Source: Halobacteriaceae archaeon Tc-Br11_E2g27
GTDB taxonomy: Archaea > Halobacteriota > Halobacteria > Halobacteriales > Haloarculaceae
Assembly (NCBI GenBank): GCA_001564135.1
Contig: LKNH01000023.1
Coordinates: 1 to 16,915, forward strand
Reading direction: 5' to 3'
Length of the DNA: 16,915 nt
A program made the position numbers and the translations under genes. Each line of letters opens with the position of its first letter. The stretch's first letter is position 1. A model generated the notes under the pieces. The model saw nothing but the letters and a program-made list of their open reading frames with translations. It searched no databases and was not told the origin of the DNA. Shown here piece after piece: positions 1 through 6,763 of the stretch.

Positions 1-1
1 C

Positions 2-523
2 GTCCTTGCAAACGAATCGTATGTCACTCGCGCTCACAAAAACCGGATTCCCGAGGAGGTTGGCATTTGGCGATTTGACCCCCAGACTGGGGAGCGAGCG
101 GTCATCAGAGAGCCGACACAGCTACCAACGAACGAGGGAGGCGTCGATATTATCGAGCGTTCAAGTACGCGAACGGAGATTCGGATTATTTCGCCCGCCG
201 AAAAACAGCGAACACGCCGGCGAGTCGCCGAACGAGCATACGGCAAGGGCTGGCGTACATACGAATTTCCGGGCTGTGAGCAACTTGACCCGAACGATGG
301 TTCACTGCCGAAAATCCAGCGTGAAGCTGGGTTGCCCTACTGTCGATGGCATGAACGGATTGTCCATCCAACGAGCGATTGCGACTCGGAGTGTCCAGGC
401 TACCGTGACGATGACCTGCCAGACCGTAGTTGTGCGTCCCTTCGAGAGGCGAAAACTGCCTGGGTAAAAGAGCCTGCCGGACGACAGCGAACCCAGAGTG
501 GTCTTGACCAGTTTATCGACTAA
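2..523 (+). CDS. DUF5787 family protein, C-terminal part (5' end outside the window)
   Basis: An open frame enters from the left edge and ends at the TAA at 521-523, giving 173 residues with no start in view. It begins with LANESYVTRAHKNRIP and includes ERAYGKGWRTYEFPGC; it ends with QSGLDQFID. I recognise this as the C-terminal half of the haloarchaeal DUF5787 family from memory of its conserved YGKGWRTY and QSGLD segments. Five cysteines sit in the last third, including a CDSEC pair, so a metal or Fe-S site is possible. This is inference: I recall a nuclease-like (D/E)xK region in the missing N-terminal half, but cannot check it here. The gene converges on the methyltransferase gene and the two stop codons overlap. 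The biochemical function is unknown. Confidence 0.8.
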   Translation, partial: VLANESYVTRAHKNRIPEEVGIWRFDPQTGERAVIREPTQLPTNEGGVDIIERSSTRTEIRIISPAEKQRTRRRVAERAYGKGWRTYEFPGCEQLDPNDGSLPKIQREAGLPYCRWHERIVHPTSDCDSECPGYRDDDLPDRSCASLREAKTAWVKEPAGRQRTQSGLDQFID

Positions 524-1122
524 CCGGGTCGATACGTGGCAAACACGAACTCAGTGCTACTGCCAAGCGGGTCAGCAGCCATCTTCGTTCGGCCAATCTC
601 GAATCCGGCGTCACGGAGCTGTGATAGCGTCTGGTCACGACCTGGCGCTGAAAAAAACATTCGGCCGCCCATCCATCCCTCTCGGACCGTTTCAAACCGA
701 CCAGTCGGCAACGTCATCAGCAACTTCCCTCCGGGTTTTAAGGCTCTAGAAAACTCCGAAAAGACGGTCGGATGCTCCTCTCGTGGGACATGAAAAACTG
801 CGTAATAGGCTGTGATTGCATCAAAGATATCCGACTGGACTGGCAATGCGGTCATCTCACCCTGAACGAGCCATGTGTCCGGAGCCTGTTTCGTTGCCAA
901 TTCCAGCCCCCGGCGGGAGATATCAAGGCCGACACTCTCCGCCGGAAGGTTAGCGAGTGTCCGTGCACCATCTCCCGAACCGATATCGAGTATTTTCGGC
1001 GCTTCAGGTAGCGTCTGTTGCAACTGTTCAATCAGGTCCGCATCGGTGCCGTCCGGGTTACGACTCCGAGCGTAAGTTTCAGCCACTGCTTCCCACGCTC
1101 TTTTGAGTTCCCGTCTGTCCAT
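520..1122 (-). CDS. class I SAM-dependent methyltransferase
   Basis: This 200-residue protein has a complete Rossmann-type methyltransferase fold of the Methyltransf_11 kind. Motif I is ILDIGSGDG at residues 44-52, the acidic end of strand 2 is GLDIS at 65-69, and the post-motif segment LKPGGKLL lies at 128-135. The N-terminal WEAVAETYARSR is typical of small ubiquinone-biosynthesis-like or tRNA-type methyltransferases in haloarchaea. The substrate cannot be predicted. The ATG at 1122 begins MDRRELKRAWEAVAETYA. It is the last gene of a minus-strand run, 50 bp after the pabC-like gene, so co-transcription with the pab genes is possible. The sequence CTTAAG at 1153-1158 could be part of its own promoter, but it sits rather far upstream. 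The stop codon overlaps the stop of the convergent DUF5787 gene. Confidence 0.88.
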   Translation of the reverse strand: MDRRELKRAWEAVAETYARSRNPDGTDADLIEQLQQTLPEAPKILDIGSGDGARTLANLPAESVGLDISRRGLELATKQAPDTWLVQGEMTALPVQSDIFDAITAYYAVFHVPREEHPTVFSEFSRALKPGGKLLMTLPTGRFETVREGWMGGRMFFSAPGRDQTLSQLRDAGFEIGRTKMAADPLGSSTEFVFATYRPG

Positions 1123-1172
1123 ATCGGTAACTGGGCCTATGCGGAGAAAGCTCTTAAGACGAATCTGAAACG

Positions 1173-2072
1173 CTAAGCATCCTTATACAGGGTTTCGACC
1201 CGCTCGTCGAACGCACGTTGCAGACGACGGGTTACCGTGCCAACCTCGTATTCACGCTCATACTGCCTACTAGCATCATCAGCAAACCTCGTTACGGGTC
1301 GAATCTCCCACGTCGAGTTTGTGAGAAACACCTCATCGGCATCAACAAGTGATTCGGGCGTATACCGGCCAGTCTCTGCTGGAATGTCGAGTTCTTCGGC
1401 CAGTTCCAACACCACTTTGCGTGTGATACCTGGCAATAGCGGAAGAGACGTCGTCGGGGTGCTGAGAACGCCGTCATGCACGAAAAACAGGTTACTGGTC
1501 GCCCCTTCGGTCAGATAACCCTCCGTCGAGAGTAACATCGCTTCGTCGACATCTGACCCGCGAAGTTCAAGCCGGGCAAGAATACCGGTGAGATAGTTGT
1601 GGGTCTTTGCACCAGGGGGAAGCGCCGAGGCAGGAGGTTGGGTCGTTTCGACAATGGAAATTGTTGCTGGTTCATCCCAGACACGAGTGCCAGCGAGACC
1701 ACCACGAGAAAGCGGTGAGCAAATGGCGACAACGGTGGGTTCAACATCTCTTTTCGGCGTGAGCTTTCCCGGTTGCTCGCCGCGGGTGACCGAGAGCTTC
1801 ACATATGCTTCTTGCAGGTCGTTTGCAGTTAGCATTCGAGTTATTTGTTCTCGAAGTGTGTCCCGACTTGGGACGGAATCTCCGAATCCCAACCGTTCAC
1901 AACTTTGCGTTAACCGGTCGATATGTCGGTCCCATTCGAACGGTGTGCCGCCGTAGACGCGGAGTGTTTCGAAGGCTGCGTCGCCGTACATGAACCCGCG
2001 GTCTCTGACTGAAACCGTTGCCGCCGAGGCAGGCACGAGCTCACCGTTTATAAGATACTGTAACTCATTCAT
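1173..2072 (-). CDS. pabC: class IV PLP aminotransferase, probable aminodeoxychorismate lyase
   Basis: This 299-residue fold-type IV PLP enzyme belongs to the group that contains IlvE and PabC. Visible features are the N-terminal VRDRGFMYGDAAFETLR at residues 22-38, the Schiff-base lysine K156 in PPGAKTHNYL, the cofactor motif LTEGATSNLFFV at 187-198, and LPGITR at 213-218. The start overlaps the end of the glutamine amidotransferase gene by 8 bp, and the synthase subunit lies upstream. That context favours release of p-aminobenzoate from 4-amino-4-deoxychorismate, with pyruvate as co-product, in the cytoplasm. Branched-chain amino-acid aminotransferase activity is the main alternative, because sequence alone separates the two poorly. 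It is translationally coupled within the same operon. Confidence 0.85.
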   Translation of the reverse strand: MNELQYLINGELVPASAATVSVRDRGFMYGDAAFETLRVYGGTPFEWDRHIDRLTQSCERLGFGDSVPSRDTLREQITRMLTANDLQEAYVKLSVTRGEQPGKLTPKRDVEPTVVAICSPLSRGGLAGTRVWDEPATISIVETTQPPASALPPGAKTHNYLTGILARLELRGSDVDEAMLLSTEGYLTEGATSNLFFVHDGVLSTPTTSLPLLPGITRKVVLELAEELDIPAETGRYTPESLVDADEVFLTNSTWEIRPVTRFADDASRQYEREYEVGTVTRRLQRAFDERVETLYKDA

Positions 2073-2718
2073 TTGTCTGCTCCCACTGCTTCGCCTCTTT
2101 GCCCTCGGTTACCTTGTCCACATACCTTTGAAGGAAATTCTCTATAATGTCGATTCCTTCGTGGGTGAGAATACTTTCGGGGTGGAACTGCACACCAACG
2201 TGTGGTTTATTCCGATGACGGACAGCCATGACGACGTGGGCTTCATCAGCGGTATGAGCCGTTTCCACAAGAACGTCTGGTAAGTCGTCACGTTCGACGG
2301 CAAGCGAGTGGTATCTCCCAACCGAAAGTTCCGCAGGCAGCCCATGGAATATCCCCTGCCCATCGTGTGATATCACAGATGGCTTGCCATGAACAACCGA
2401 TTCAGCGTGACCAACGGGTGCGCCGTTTGCTGCACAGAGCGCCTGGTGGCCGAGACAGACTCCAAGCGTGGGGTACTCTCGGTGTTCGAAAAGCGATATG
2501 GAGATGCCGGCGTCTTCCGGGGTTCCCGGCCCAGGTGAGACGACGATGGCATCCGGAGCTAGTTCGTCGACATCGGCAAGTGTTAGTTCATCATTTCGTT
2601 TGACGATTACCTCACCTCCTGAACTATCCGGCGCAACGACAGTACCTACGTATTGGACGAGGTTGTAGACAAATGAATCGTAGTTATCGATAACGAGGAC
2701 ACGAATCGAGTCTGTCAT
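2065..2718 (-). CDS. pabA: class I glutamine amidotransferase, aminodeoxychorismate/anthranilate synthase small subunit
   Basis: This 217-residue protein is a class I (triad) glutaminase that supplies ammonia to the adjacent synthase subunit. It opens with the TrpG/PabA hallmark IDNYDSFVYNLVQY at residues 10-23. The oxyanion region is SPGPGTPED at 61-69. The catalytic cysteine is C88 in GVCLGHQAL, and H179 and E181 lie in QFHPESILT. All three triad residues are present, so it should be active. Its ATG overlaps the TGA of the large subunit in a 4-bp ATGA arrangement, a sign of translational coupling. The C-terminal tail after about residue 200 is polar and variable. Assignment to PabA rather than TrpG rests on the pabC-like gene downstream and is an inference. 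Confidence 0.88.
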   Translation of the reverse strand: MTDSIRVLVIDNYDSFVYNLVQYVGTVVAPDSSGGEVIVKRNDELTLADVDELAPDAIVVSPGPGTPEDAGISISLFEHREYPTLGVCLGHQALCAANGAPVGHAESVVHGKPSVISHDGQGIFHGLPAELSVGRYHSLAVERDDLPDVLVETAHTADEAHVVMAVRHRNKPHVGVQFHPESILTHEGIDIIENFLQRYVDKVTEGKEAKQWEQTNE

Positions 2719-4187
2719 TGTGTTTGTTCCACCCGTAAGTTTGCCTGTTCGCCGAGGGCGGCGTCAACGGCGTTGATAAGTGCACGGCCTTTCGCAAGCG
2801 TTTCCGCATACTCCTCGTCCGGGTTGGAGTCGTGAACGATGCCCGCGCCGACGCGGAGATGATACTCCTGTTCATATCTGACCAGGGTCCTGATGATAAT
2901 GTTGAGTGTGGCACGTTCATCGTAGCCGAAAATACCGATACTACCGGTATATGGTCCTCTTCGGGTTGTTTCAAGTTCCTCGATAATCTCCATCGTTCTG
3001 GGTTTCGGTGCACCGGTAATCGTCCCACCAGGGAAGAGTGCCCCGATAATTTCGTCGATGGAACTATCTGCTCGAACTTCTCCCTCCACAAGCGAAACGA
3101 GGTGCATCACCTCCGAATAGCGGTCAACACGCCGGTATTCGCTTACTTCGACTGAGCCAAAGCGACAGACCTTCCCGAGGTCATTTCGTTCGAGGTCGAC
3201 GAGCATTGCATGCTCGGCACGCTCTTTTTCATCCTCCAGCAGTTCCGATTCAAGCTTTTGGTCGGCTTCTGGCGTCGCCCCGCGGGGCCGGGTTCCAGCG
3301 ATTGGCTCGGTCGTGAGACGTGTCTCATCACGCTTCAAGAGGAGTTCCGGACTCGCACTCACGAGGTCAACACCGGGGAACTCGAGCAATGCGGAGTACG
3401 GGGCTGGGTTGACGGTCCGGAGTGCTTCGAACGTATCGACAGGGTGGACAACAGCAGGAGCGCGCAACCGCTGTGAAATGTTCGCCTGAAAGGTGTCGCC
3501 GTCGCGGATATAGGATTTGACAGCGCGAACGCGCTCAGCGAACGCCTCCTGTCCGCAGTCGCTTTCGAACTCCGCGGTTGTTGTACTCAGAGGCGGCTGT
3601 TCGGCACTCTCATCACCGTCGTTGATTGCCTGTGCAAGCTCGAGCACTTGTTCCCGCCCATGCTCGTAAGTCTCCTTGACCACACCATCGTCTTCGGGGT
3701 TGGTAATTTTGGGACAGGAGGTAAGGTGAAGCGTTACTGGGCCGTCATGCGGTTCTTGCCACGACGCTAGCGTATCATACTGGGCCAGTTGTAACCGTGG
3801 GAGGTCGCGGTCAGCTGCCGTCAGTTCAGGTAGCGATTCGAGTTCTCGGGCGATATCGTACGAAAGCCAGCCGATGAGCCCACACGGATAGGGGACCGTA
3901 CAGTCACCGCGGGCGAGGGATTCATCCTCGACGGCCTTGGCGAGTGTCGTCAGCGACTGGTCAGTGGCTTCGATAACAGTCGTCGGTTCGACACCAAAAT
4001 AGCCCCAGCCGGATTGGCCACCGGTGGTTTCGAGAAACGCCCCTTCGCCATCACCGCGGGCGCGACGGTACGCACCAAACGGGTCAGACACGGTGAGTCG
4101 GGCTTCAACAGGGACACGCGTTCCGGGGTCAACCGCGGTCGCAACGTCGGCAAATCGGTCATACTCAGTAACCACCTCCGCGTCCAT
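2715..4187 (-). CDS. pabB: aminodeoxychorismate/anthranilate synthase component I
   Basis: This 490-residue chorismate-binding enzyme uses ammonia from the adjacent glutaminase. An N-terminal TrpE/PabB domain spans about residues 25-160 (GWGYFGVEPT, LIGWLSYDIARE). The chorismate-binding domain spans about 210-475. It shows GDTFQANISQR at 230-240, PIAGTRPRG at 295-303, EHAMLVDLERNDLG at 325-338, YSEVMHLVS at 357-365, FPGGTITGAPK at 385-395 and GAGIVHDSNPDEEYAET at 447-463. The active site looks complete. PIAGT is the form found in TrpE; many PabB enzymes have PIKGT with a lysine nucleophile. The pabC-like gene in the same overlapping cluster favours aminodeoxychorismate synthase, but the motif leaves anthranilate synthase open. 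It lies 38 bp downstream of the helix-hairpin-helix gene on the same strand. Confidence 0.85.
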   Translation of the reverse strand: MDAEVVTEYDRFADVATAVDPGTRVPVEARLTVSDPFGAYRRARGDGEGAFLETTGGQSGWGYFGVEPTTVIEATDQSLTTLAKAVEDESLARGDCTVPYPCGLIGWLSYDIARELESLPELTAADRDLPRLQLAQYDTLASWQEPHDGPVTLHLTSCPKITNPEDDGVVKETYEHGREQVLELAQAINDGDESAEQPPLSTTTAEFESDCGQEAFAERVRAVKSYIRDGDTFQANISQRLRAPAVVHPVDTFEALRTVNPAPYSALLEFPGVDLVSASPELLLKRDETRLTTEPIAGTRPRGATPEADQKLESELLEDEKERAEHAMLVDLERNDLGKVCRFGSVEVSEYRRVDRYSEVMHLVSLVEGEVRADSSIDEIIGALFPGGTITGAPKPRTMEIIEELETTRRGPYTGSIGIFGYDERATLNIIIRTLVRYEQEYHLRVGAGIVHDSNPDEEYAETLAKGRALINAVDAALGEQANLRVEQTQ

Positions 4188-4225
4188 ACAACGTTCTACA
4201 GTGGAGAGACTAACCGTTTTGCGGT

Positions 4226-4693
4226 TCAGAACTCGTTTGCTTGCTCAATCCAGTCGGCTGCACGCGTATCCGAGACTTCGGCGGCATCAGCAACAAGGTC
4301 GGCGTCGGCCTCACCGAGGTCAGCGACTGTCTCGATCCCGGCCCCAATCAGCCGTTCACTGTAGGTCGGACCGATGCCGTTAATTTCGCCGACCGGAGCT
4401 GCCATTTCCGAATCAGATTCATCAGTCGACTCCTCCGTTTTGCCGGGTGTCTCCTCGACTTCCGGTTCGGTCGCCGTGATATCCTCTGTACTCTCGTCGG
4501 ATGATTCTGCTGTCTCTGTAGCTGCCTCTGTGTCCTCACCCTCACTGACTTCAGGTTCGGAATCTTCCTCGCTCCCCTCTCGTTCGATGGTAATCTCAGT
4601 CCCCTCCTCGGGTGGGTCCGACTGAGCTGGCTCTTTCGTGTCCGAAATGCCGAACATGCTTTTCACGACCTCGATGATGAAATTTGCTGTCAT
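4226..4693 (-). CDS. helix-hairpin-helix domain protein with long acidic linker
   Basis: The protein has 155 residues in three parts. Residues 1-18 form a short amphipathic or hydrophobic N-terminus (MTANFIIEVVKSMFG). Residues 20-98 are a low-complexity linker very rich in Glu, Ser, Thr and Asp. Residues 101-153 form a helix-hairpin-helix unit containing EINGIGPTYSERLIGAGI, WIEQ and the expected GIGP hairpin. Such units usually bind DNA without sequence specificity or mediate protein contacts. No catalytic domain is attached, so the role is unknown. The start at 4693 is supported by a TTAAGTA box at 4716-4722, centred about 27 nt before the ATG, which fits a leaderless transcript. It precedes the pab-like genes on the same strand. 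An inverted repeat, AACCG/CGGTT, lies at its stop codon (4212-4226). Confidence 0.8.
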   Translation of the reverse strand: MTANFIIEVVKSMFGISDTKEPAQSDPPEEGTEITIEREGSEEDSEPEVSEGEDTEAATETAESSDESTEDITATEPEVEETPGKTEESTDESDSEMAAPVGEINGIGPTYSERLIGAGIETVADLGEADADLVADAAEVSDTRAADWIEQANEF

Positions 4694-4929
4694 ATAATCA
4701 TGTTATACAGGCGATTACTTAACTCTCGCGAATGTCCACATTATTTGAACGGATGGAAACGGGCTATTTTGCCGGTATATGTTGTTAATGTCATTTAAAG
4801 CCATTGTGTTACAACGGATGACCTTGGTGTCCGATTGGGGGACTCAATTCAGTTATGCGCACATTCGGAATTTGGCAATCAACTGGCCGATGTTACGCTA
4901 AGATATCTGATATATTATATTTTAGGCGG
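4694..4929. other. AT-rich intergenic stretch with no recognised gene
   Basis: These 236 bp lie between the start of the helix-hairpin-helix gene and the stop of the AIR-synthase-like gene, both on the minus strand. The stretch is clearly richer in A and T than its flanks, ending in an ATATCTGATATATTATATTT-like run before 4925. It could hold the terminator of the AIR-synthase-like gene and the promoter of the next gene. I see no conserved coding frame and no RNA gene. Confidence 0.5.
4716..4722 (-). promoter_or_regulatory. probable TATA box of the helix-hairpin-helix gene
   Basis: Read on the minus strand the site is TACTTAA/TTAAGTA. It is centred about 27 nt before the ATG at 4693, the spacing expected for a leaderless haloarchaeal transcript. 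Support comes from position and base composition only. Confidence 0.4.
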
Positions 4930-5892
4930 TTACTTGTCGGCGGATTTCCACAGTGGATAAAGTCCATCAGTAATTAGCTCAGTGAGCGACTCGCCATCGA
5001 GGATGAGTTCAGGGTCACCGGCTTCAACCTCTCCGATGACAGCAGCAGCTATTTCGTTTGCTTCCAGTTCAGCAAGTGCAGCGTCAACAGCATCGTGCGG
5101 GACACTCGCGACAACAGCACCCGAGCCGAAGATGCAAAGCGGGTCAACACCAGCAGCAGTACAGAGCCGTTCTGTTTCGGGCCGAATTGGTATCTGCTCT
5201 CTGTCGACCACGAGTCGGACACCAGACGCTCGTGCAAGCTCCTGAAGTCCAGCAGCGACACCGCCCTCTGTCGGGTCGTGCATGGCGGTGGCATATTTGC
5301 GGAGAATGCGTGCATCGGGAACGACGCTAATTTCTTCGAGGAAATTCTCTGCACGCGCACACAGCGCTGGGTCAACCCCGAGTTCTGCACCGAAATCTGC
5401 AGCGAGAATCGCAGTGCCTTCGATAGCTGCACCTTTCGTCAGAATGAGCGTATCGCCAGGTTTTGCACCGCCAGTTGGGAGAAACTCCCCGAGGCCGAAT
5501 GCTGTCAGACAAACCAGTGGTCGTTCGAGTGCATCCACGTACTCCGTATGCCCGCCGACGACAGCAACTCCAAGCTCCGTCGCTGCCTGGTCGATATCGT
5601 CGACAACCGACTCGAGCAGTTCCTCGTCAGGGAGCATCACGACGGCAGTGAGCCAGCGGGGGTCGACACCCGAGACGGCGACGTCGTTGCACGCGATATA
5701 GACTCCAAGGCGGCCGACATGGCTTGCTGCAAGCGAAATGGGGTCCGAGCTAACGACGAGTGTTTCATCACCAATGGTGATTGCCGCGGCATCTTCACCG
5801 TCCGCTGGACCCTGAATCACCGCCTCATCGGGTGCACCAGTCCGGTGAAAGACCGTTTCAAGAAGTGTCTCTGGCGAAAGCTTTCCAGGCAT
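4930..5892 (-). CDS. AIR synthase-related (HypE/PurM/ThiL-like) ATP-binding protein
   Basis: This 320-residue member of the PurM/HypE/SelD/ThiL ATPase superfamily resembles HypE most. The N-terminal AIRS domain shows GEDAAAI at residues 32-38, SSDPI at 48-52, NDVAVSGVDP at 69-78 and GGHTE at 113-117. The C-terminal domain shows KPGD at 144-147, TKGAAIEGTA near 152-161 and HDPTEGGVAAGL at 205-216. These bind Mg-ATP and a phosphorylated or carboxyl substrate. True HypE ends in a PRxC-type tail whose cysteine carries the carbamoyl group. This protein ends YPLWKSADK with no cysteine, so it cannot do canonical HypE chemistry. No hydrogenase genes are nearby. The substrate is unknown. The start is supported by a TATA box inside the adjacent repeat element. 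Confidence 0.82.
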   Translation of the reverse strand: MPGKLSPETLLETVFHRTGAPDEAVIQGPADGEDAAAITIGDETLVVSSDPISLAASHVGRLGVYIACNDVAVSGVDPRWLTAVVMLPDEELLESVVDDIDQAATELGVAVVGGHTEYVDALERPLVCLTAFGLGEFLPTGGAKPGDTLILTKGAAIEGTAILAADFGAELGVDPALCARAENFLEEISVVPDARILRKYATAMHDPTEGGVAAGLQELARASGVRLVVDREQIPIRPETERLCTAAGVDPLCIFGSGAVVASVPHDAVDAALAELEANEIAAAVIGEVEAGDPELILDGESLTELITDGLYPLWKSADK

Positions 5893-5897
5893 ACCTC

Positions 5898-5977
5898 ATA
5901 CTACCGGACGTAAGCCTATAAACAATCTCGGCACCCCGTAGTAGCGAGTAAGTTGACGAAGTTACGTCCGGCAGTAT
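5898..5977 (+). repeat. 80-bp terminal-inverted-repeat element, copy 1 (MITE-like)
   Basis: The left end is ATACTACCGGACGTAA (5898-5913) and the right end is TTACGTCCGGCAGTAT (5962-5977). These are 16-bp inverted repeats with a single mismatch. The core resembles a palindrome but is decayed: the inner arms at 5927-5948 pair at only part of their positions. Copy 2 at 11027-11106 has the same length and differs at 8 of 80 positions, with no gaps. No transposase and no clear target-site duplication is visible. A non-autonomous mobile element is the simplest reading. A conserved regulatory or RNA-level structure is the alternative. It fills the gap between the AIR-synthase-like and CBS-domain genes. 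Confidence 0.7.
5917..5922 (-). promoter_or_regulatory. TATA box (TTTATA) of the AIR-synthase-like gene, inside repeat copy 1
   Basis: On the minus strand the sequence is GTTTATAGGC. TTTATA is centred about 27 nt before the ATG at 5892, with 24 nt in between, which fits a leaderless haloarchaeal promoter. It lies wholly inside the 80-bp repeat. The other repeat copy has TTTGAA at the same place on the plus strand and therefore lacks the box. Confidence 0.6.
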
Positions 5978-5979
5978 CA

Positions 5980-6014
5980 CTCCCTGCGTTGCCGGACTGT
6001 AAGTCCGGAGGGAG
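5980..6014. repeat. two-part stem-loop upstream of the CBS-domain gene
   Basis: The outer arms are CTCCCT (5980-5985) and AGGGAG (6009-6014). The inner arms are CCGGACT (5992-5998) and AGTCCGG (6002-6008), with a GTA loop and a 6-nt bulge on the left side. All 13 pairs are perfect. It begins 2 bp after repeat copy 1. Its function is unknown; it could be an operator or part of a larger folded element. Confidence 0.5.
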
Positions 6015-6052
6015 CACGAACGCTTACGGTAGTTGTTTCCAAAGAACACTGC

Positions 6053-6469
6053 ATGCAAGTCAGCGATATCATGTCCTCGCCGGCAGTGACAGCCGCTCCG
6101 GACATGAGCATCCATGATGCAATCGGTCGTATGCTGGAACAGGAGGTTGGAAGCGTCGTTGTCGTCGACGCTGGCGTCGTCGGGATGCTAACCCGTTCGG
6201 ATGTGCTTCGGGTGGCATACCACCAGAAAGCACCGCTTACAGCACTGTCAGTCAGGGAGGGGATGTCGACAGATGTAAAAAGTATCAGTCCAGGTCGAAC
6301 CGTCCAGACTGCCCTGGATACGATGAAGCAGTACGATATCAAGAAGTTACCTGTGCTGGATGGTATTGACCTTGTAGGGATTGTGACAATGCACGATATC
6401 GGAGCACATCGGCCACGGGAGGCGCGAGCAGTTCGAGAGTCCATCAAGCGGCGGGATGAATGGAACTGA
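6053..6469 (+). CDS. two-CBS-domain protein
   Basis: This 138-residue protein consists of little more than a Bateman module. CBS 1 spans about residues 1-57 (VSDIMSSPAVTAAPDMSI, then VGMLTRSDVLR). CBS 2 spans about 66-120 (VREGMSTDVKSISPG, then LPVLDGIDLVGIVTMHDI). Pairs of CBS domains bind adenosine nucleotides such as AMP, ATP or SAM and act as sensors or regulators. No effector domain is attached, so it probably works through a partner protein that cannot be identified here. The start is the ATG directly before QVSDIMSSP, which leaves no room for more domain at the N-terminus. It is transcribed divergently from the AIR-synthase-like gene, across repeat copy 1 and the adjacent stem-loop. 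tRNA-Ser follows on the same strand. Confidence 0.88.
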   Translation: MQVSDIMSSPAVTAAPDMSIHDAIGRMLEQEVGSVVVVDAGVVGMLTRSDVLRVAYHQKAPLTALSVREGMSTDVKSISPGRTVQTALDTMKQYDIKKLPVLDGIDLVGIVTMHDIGAHRPREARAVRESIKRRDEWN

Positions 6470-6522
6470 CGGTCGGCGAGAATCGAAACCGCTAACAACT
6501 ATCCTCGGGTACGAACGGGTGA

Positions 6523-6607
6523 GCCGAGGTAGCCTAGCCCGGCCAAGGCGCCTGCCTCGAGAGCAGGTGTCCGAGAGGACTCGTGAGTTCAAATCTCACC
6601 CTCGGCG
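6523..6607 (+). tRNA. tRNA-Ser (anticodon CGA)
   Basis: The 85-nt gene folds as a type II tRNA. The acceptor stem GCCGAGG (6523-6529) pairs with CCTCGGC (6600-6606), followed by discriminator G6607. The anticodon arm is CCTGC-CTCGAGA-GCAGG, giving anticodon CGA for the serine codon UCG. The long variable arm is TGTCCGAGAGGACTC. The T arm is GTGAG-TTCAAAT-CTCAC. No intron is present, and CCA is not encoded. Confidence 0.95.
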
Positions 6608-6608
6608 C

Positions 6609-6613
6609 TTTTT
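6609..6613 (+). terminator. T-run terminator of tRNA-Ser
   Basis: Five T residues follow the discriminator base by one nucleotide. Short T-runs directly after a tRNA are usual archaeal termination signals. Confidence 0.55.
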
Positions 6614-6646
6614 CGTTCGAACGGACATGAGAACGTTAAGCGCCGC

Positions 6647-6713
6647 GTGAATTTGAACGAGAGAAGGCGCGCGCAGCGAAGCGAGCACGTCTTCCCGTTG
6701 TTCAAATCTCACC
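6647..6713. repeat. inverted and direct fragments of the tRNA-Ser 3' end
   Basis: GTTCAAATCTCACC at 6700-6713 repeats tRNA-Ser positions 6587-6600 exactly. GTGAATTTGAAC at 6647-6658 is the same segment in reverse complement with one base missing. Together they form the arms of an imperfect hairpin around the core CGCGCAGCGAAGCGAGC. This could be the scar of integration at the tRNA. Confidence 0.5.
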
Positions 6714-6721
6714 ACTACTTC

Positions 6722-6763
6722 TTTTTTGCCATCGGGTGCCGAGGGCACCTCTCGGGCAAAAAA
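6722..6763. terminator. strong hairpin flanked by T- and A-runs, possible bidirectional terminator
   Basis: TTTTTTGCC (6722-6730) pairs with GGCAAAAAA (6755-6763), and GGTGCC (6735-6740) pairs with GGCACC (6744-6749) around a GAG loop. The symmetrical T- and A-runs would act as a terminator in either direction. It lies too far from tRNA-Ser to be its only terminator, and a separate RNA could end here. Confidence 0.4.

Noticed and set aside
6..467. A 153-residue plus-strand frame starting at 6
   Set aside because: It overlaps the better DUF5787 frame in another phase, and its Arg/Ser-rich translation is unlike haloarchaeal proteins.
4819..4902. A 27-codon plus-strand frame in the AT-rich gap
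   Set aside because: It is short, with no promoter or recognisable similarity. It is expected by chance.
5095..5913. A 272-residue plus-strand open frame opposite the AIR-synthase-like gene
   Set aside because: Its translation is rich in Cys, Arg and Asn without domain motifs, while the minus strand carries a complete family match. It is an antisense shadow.
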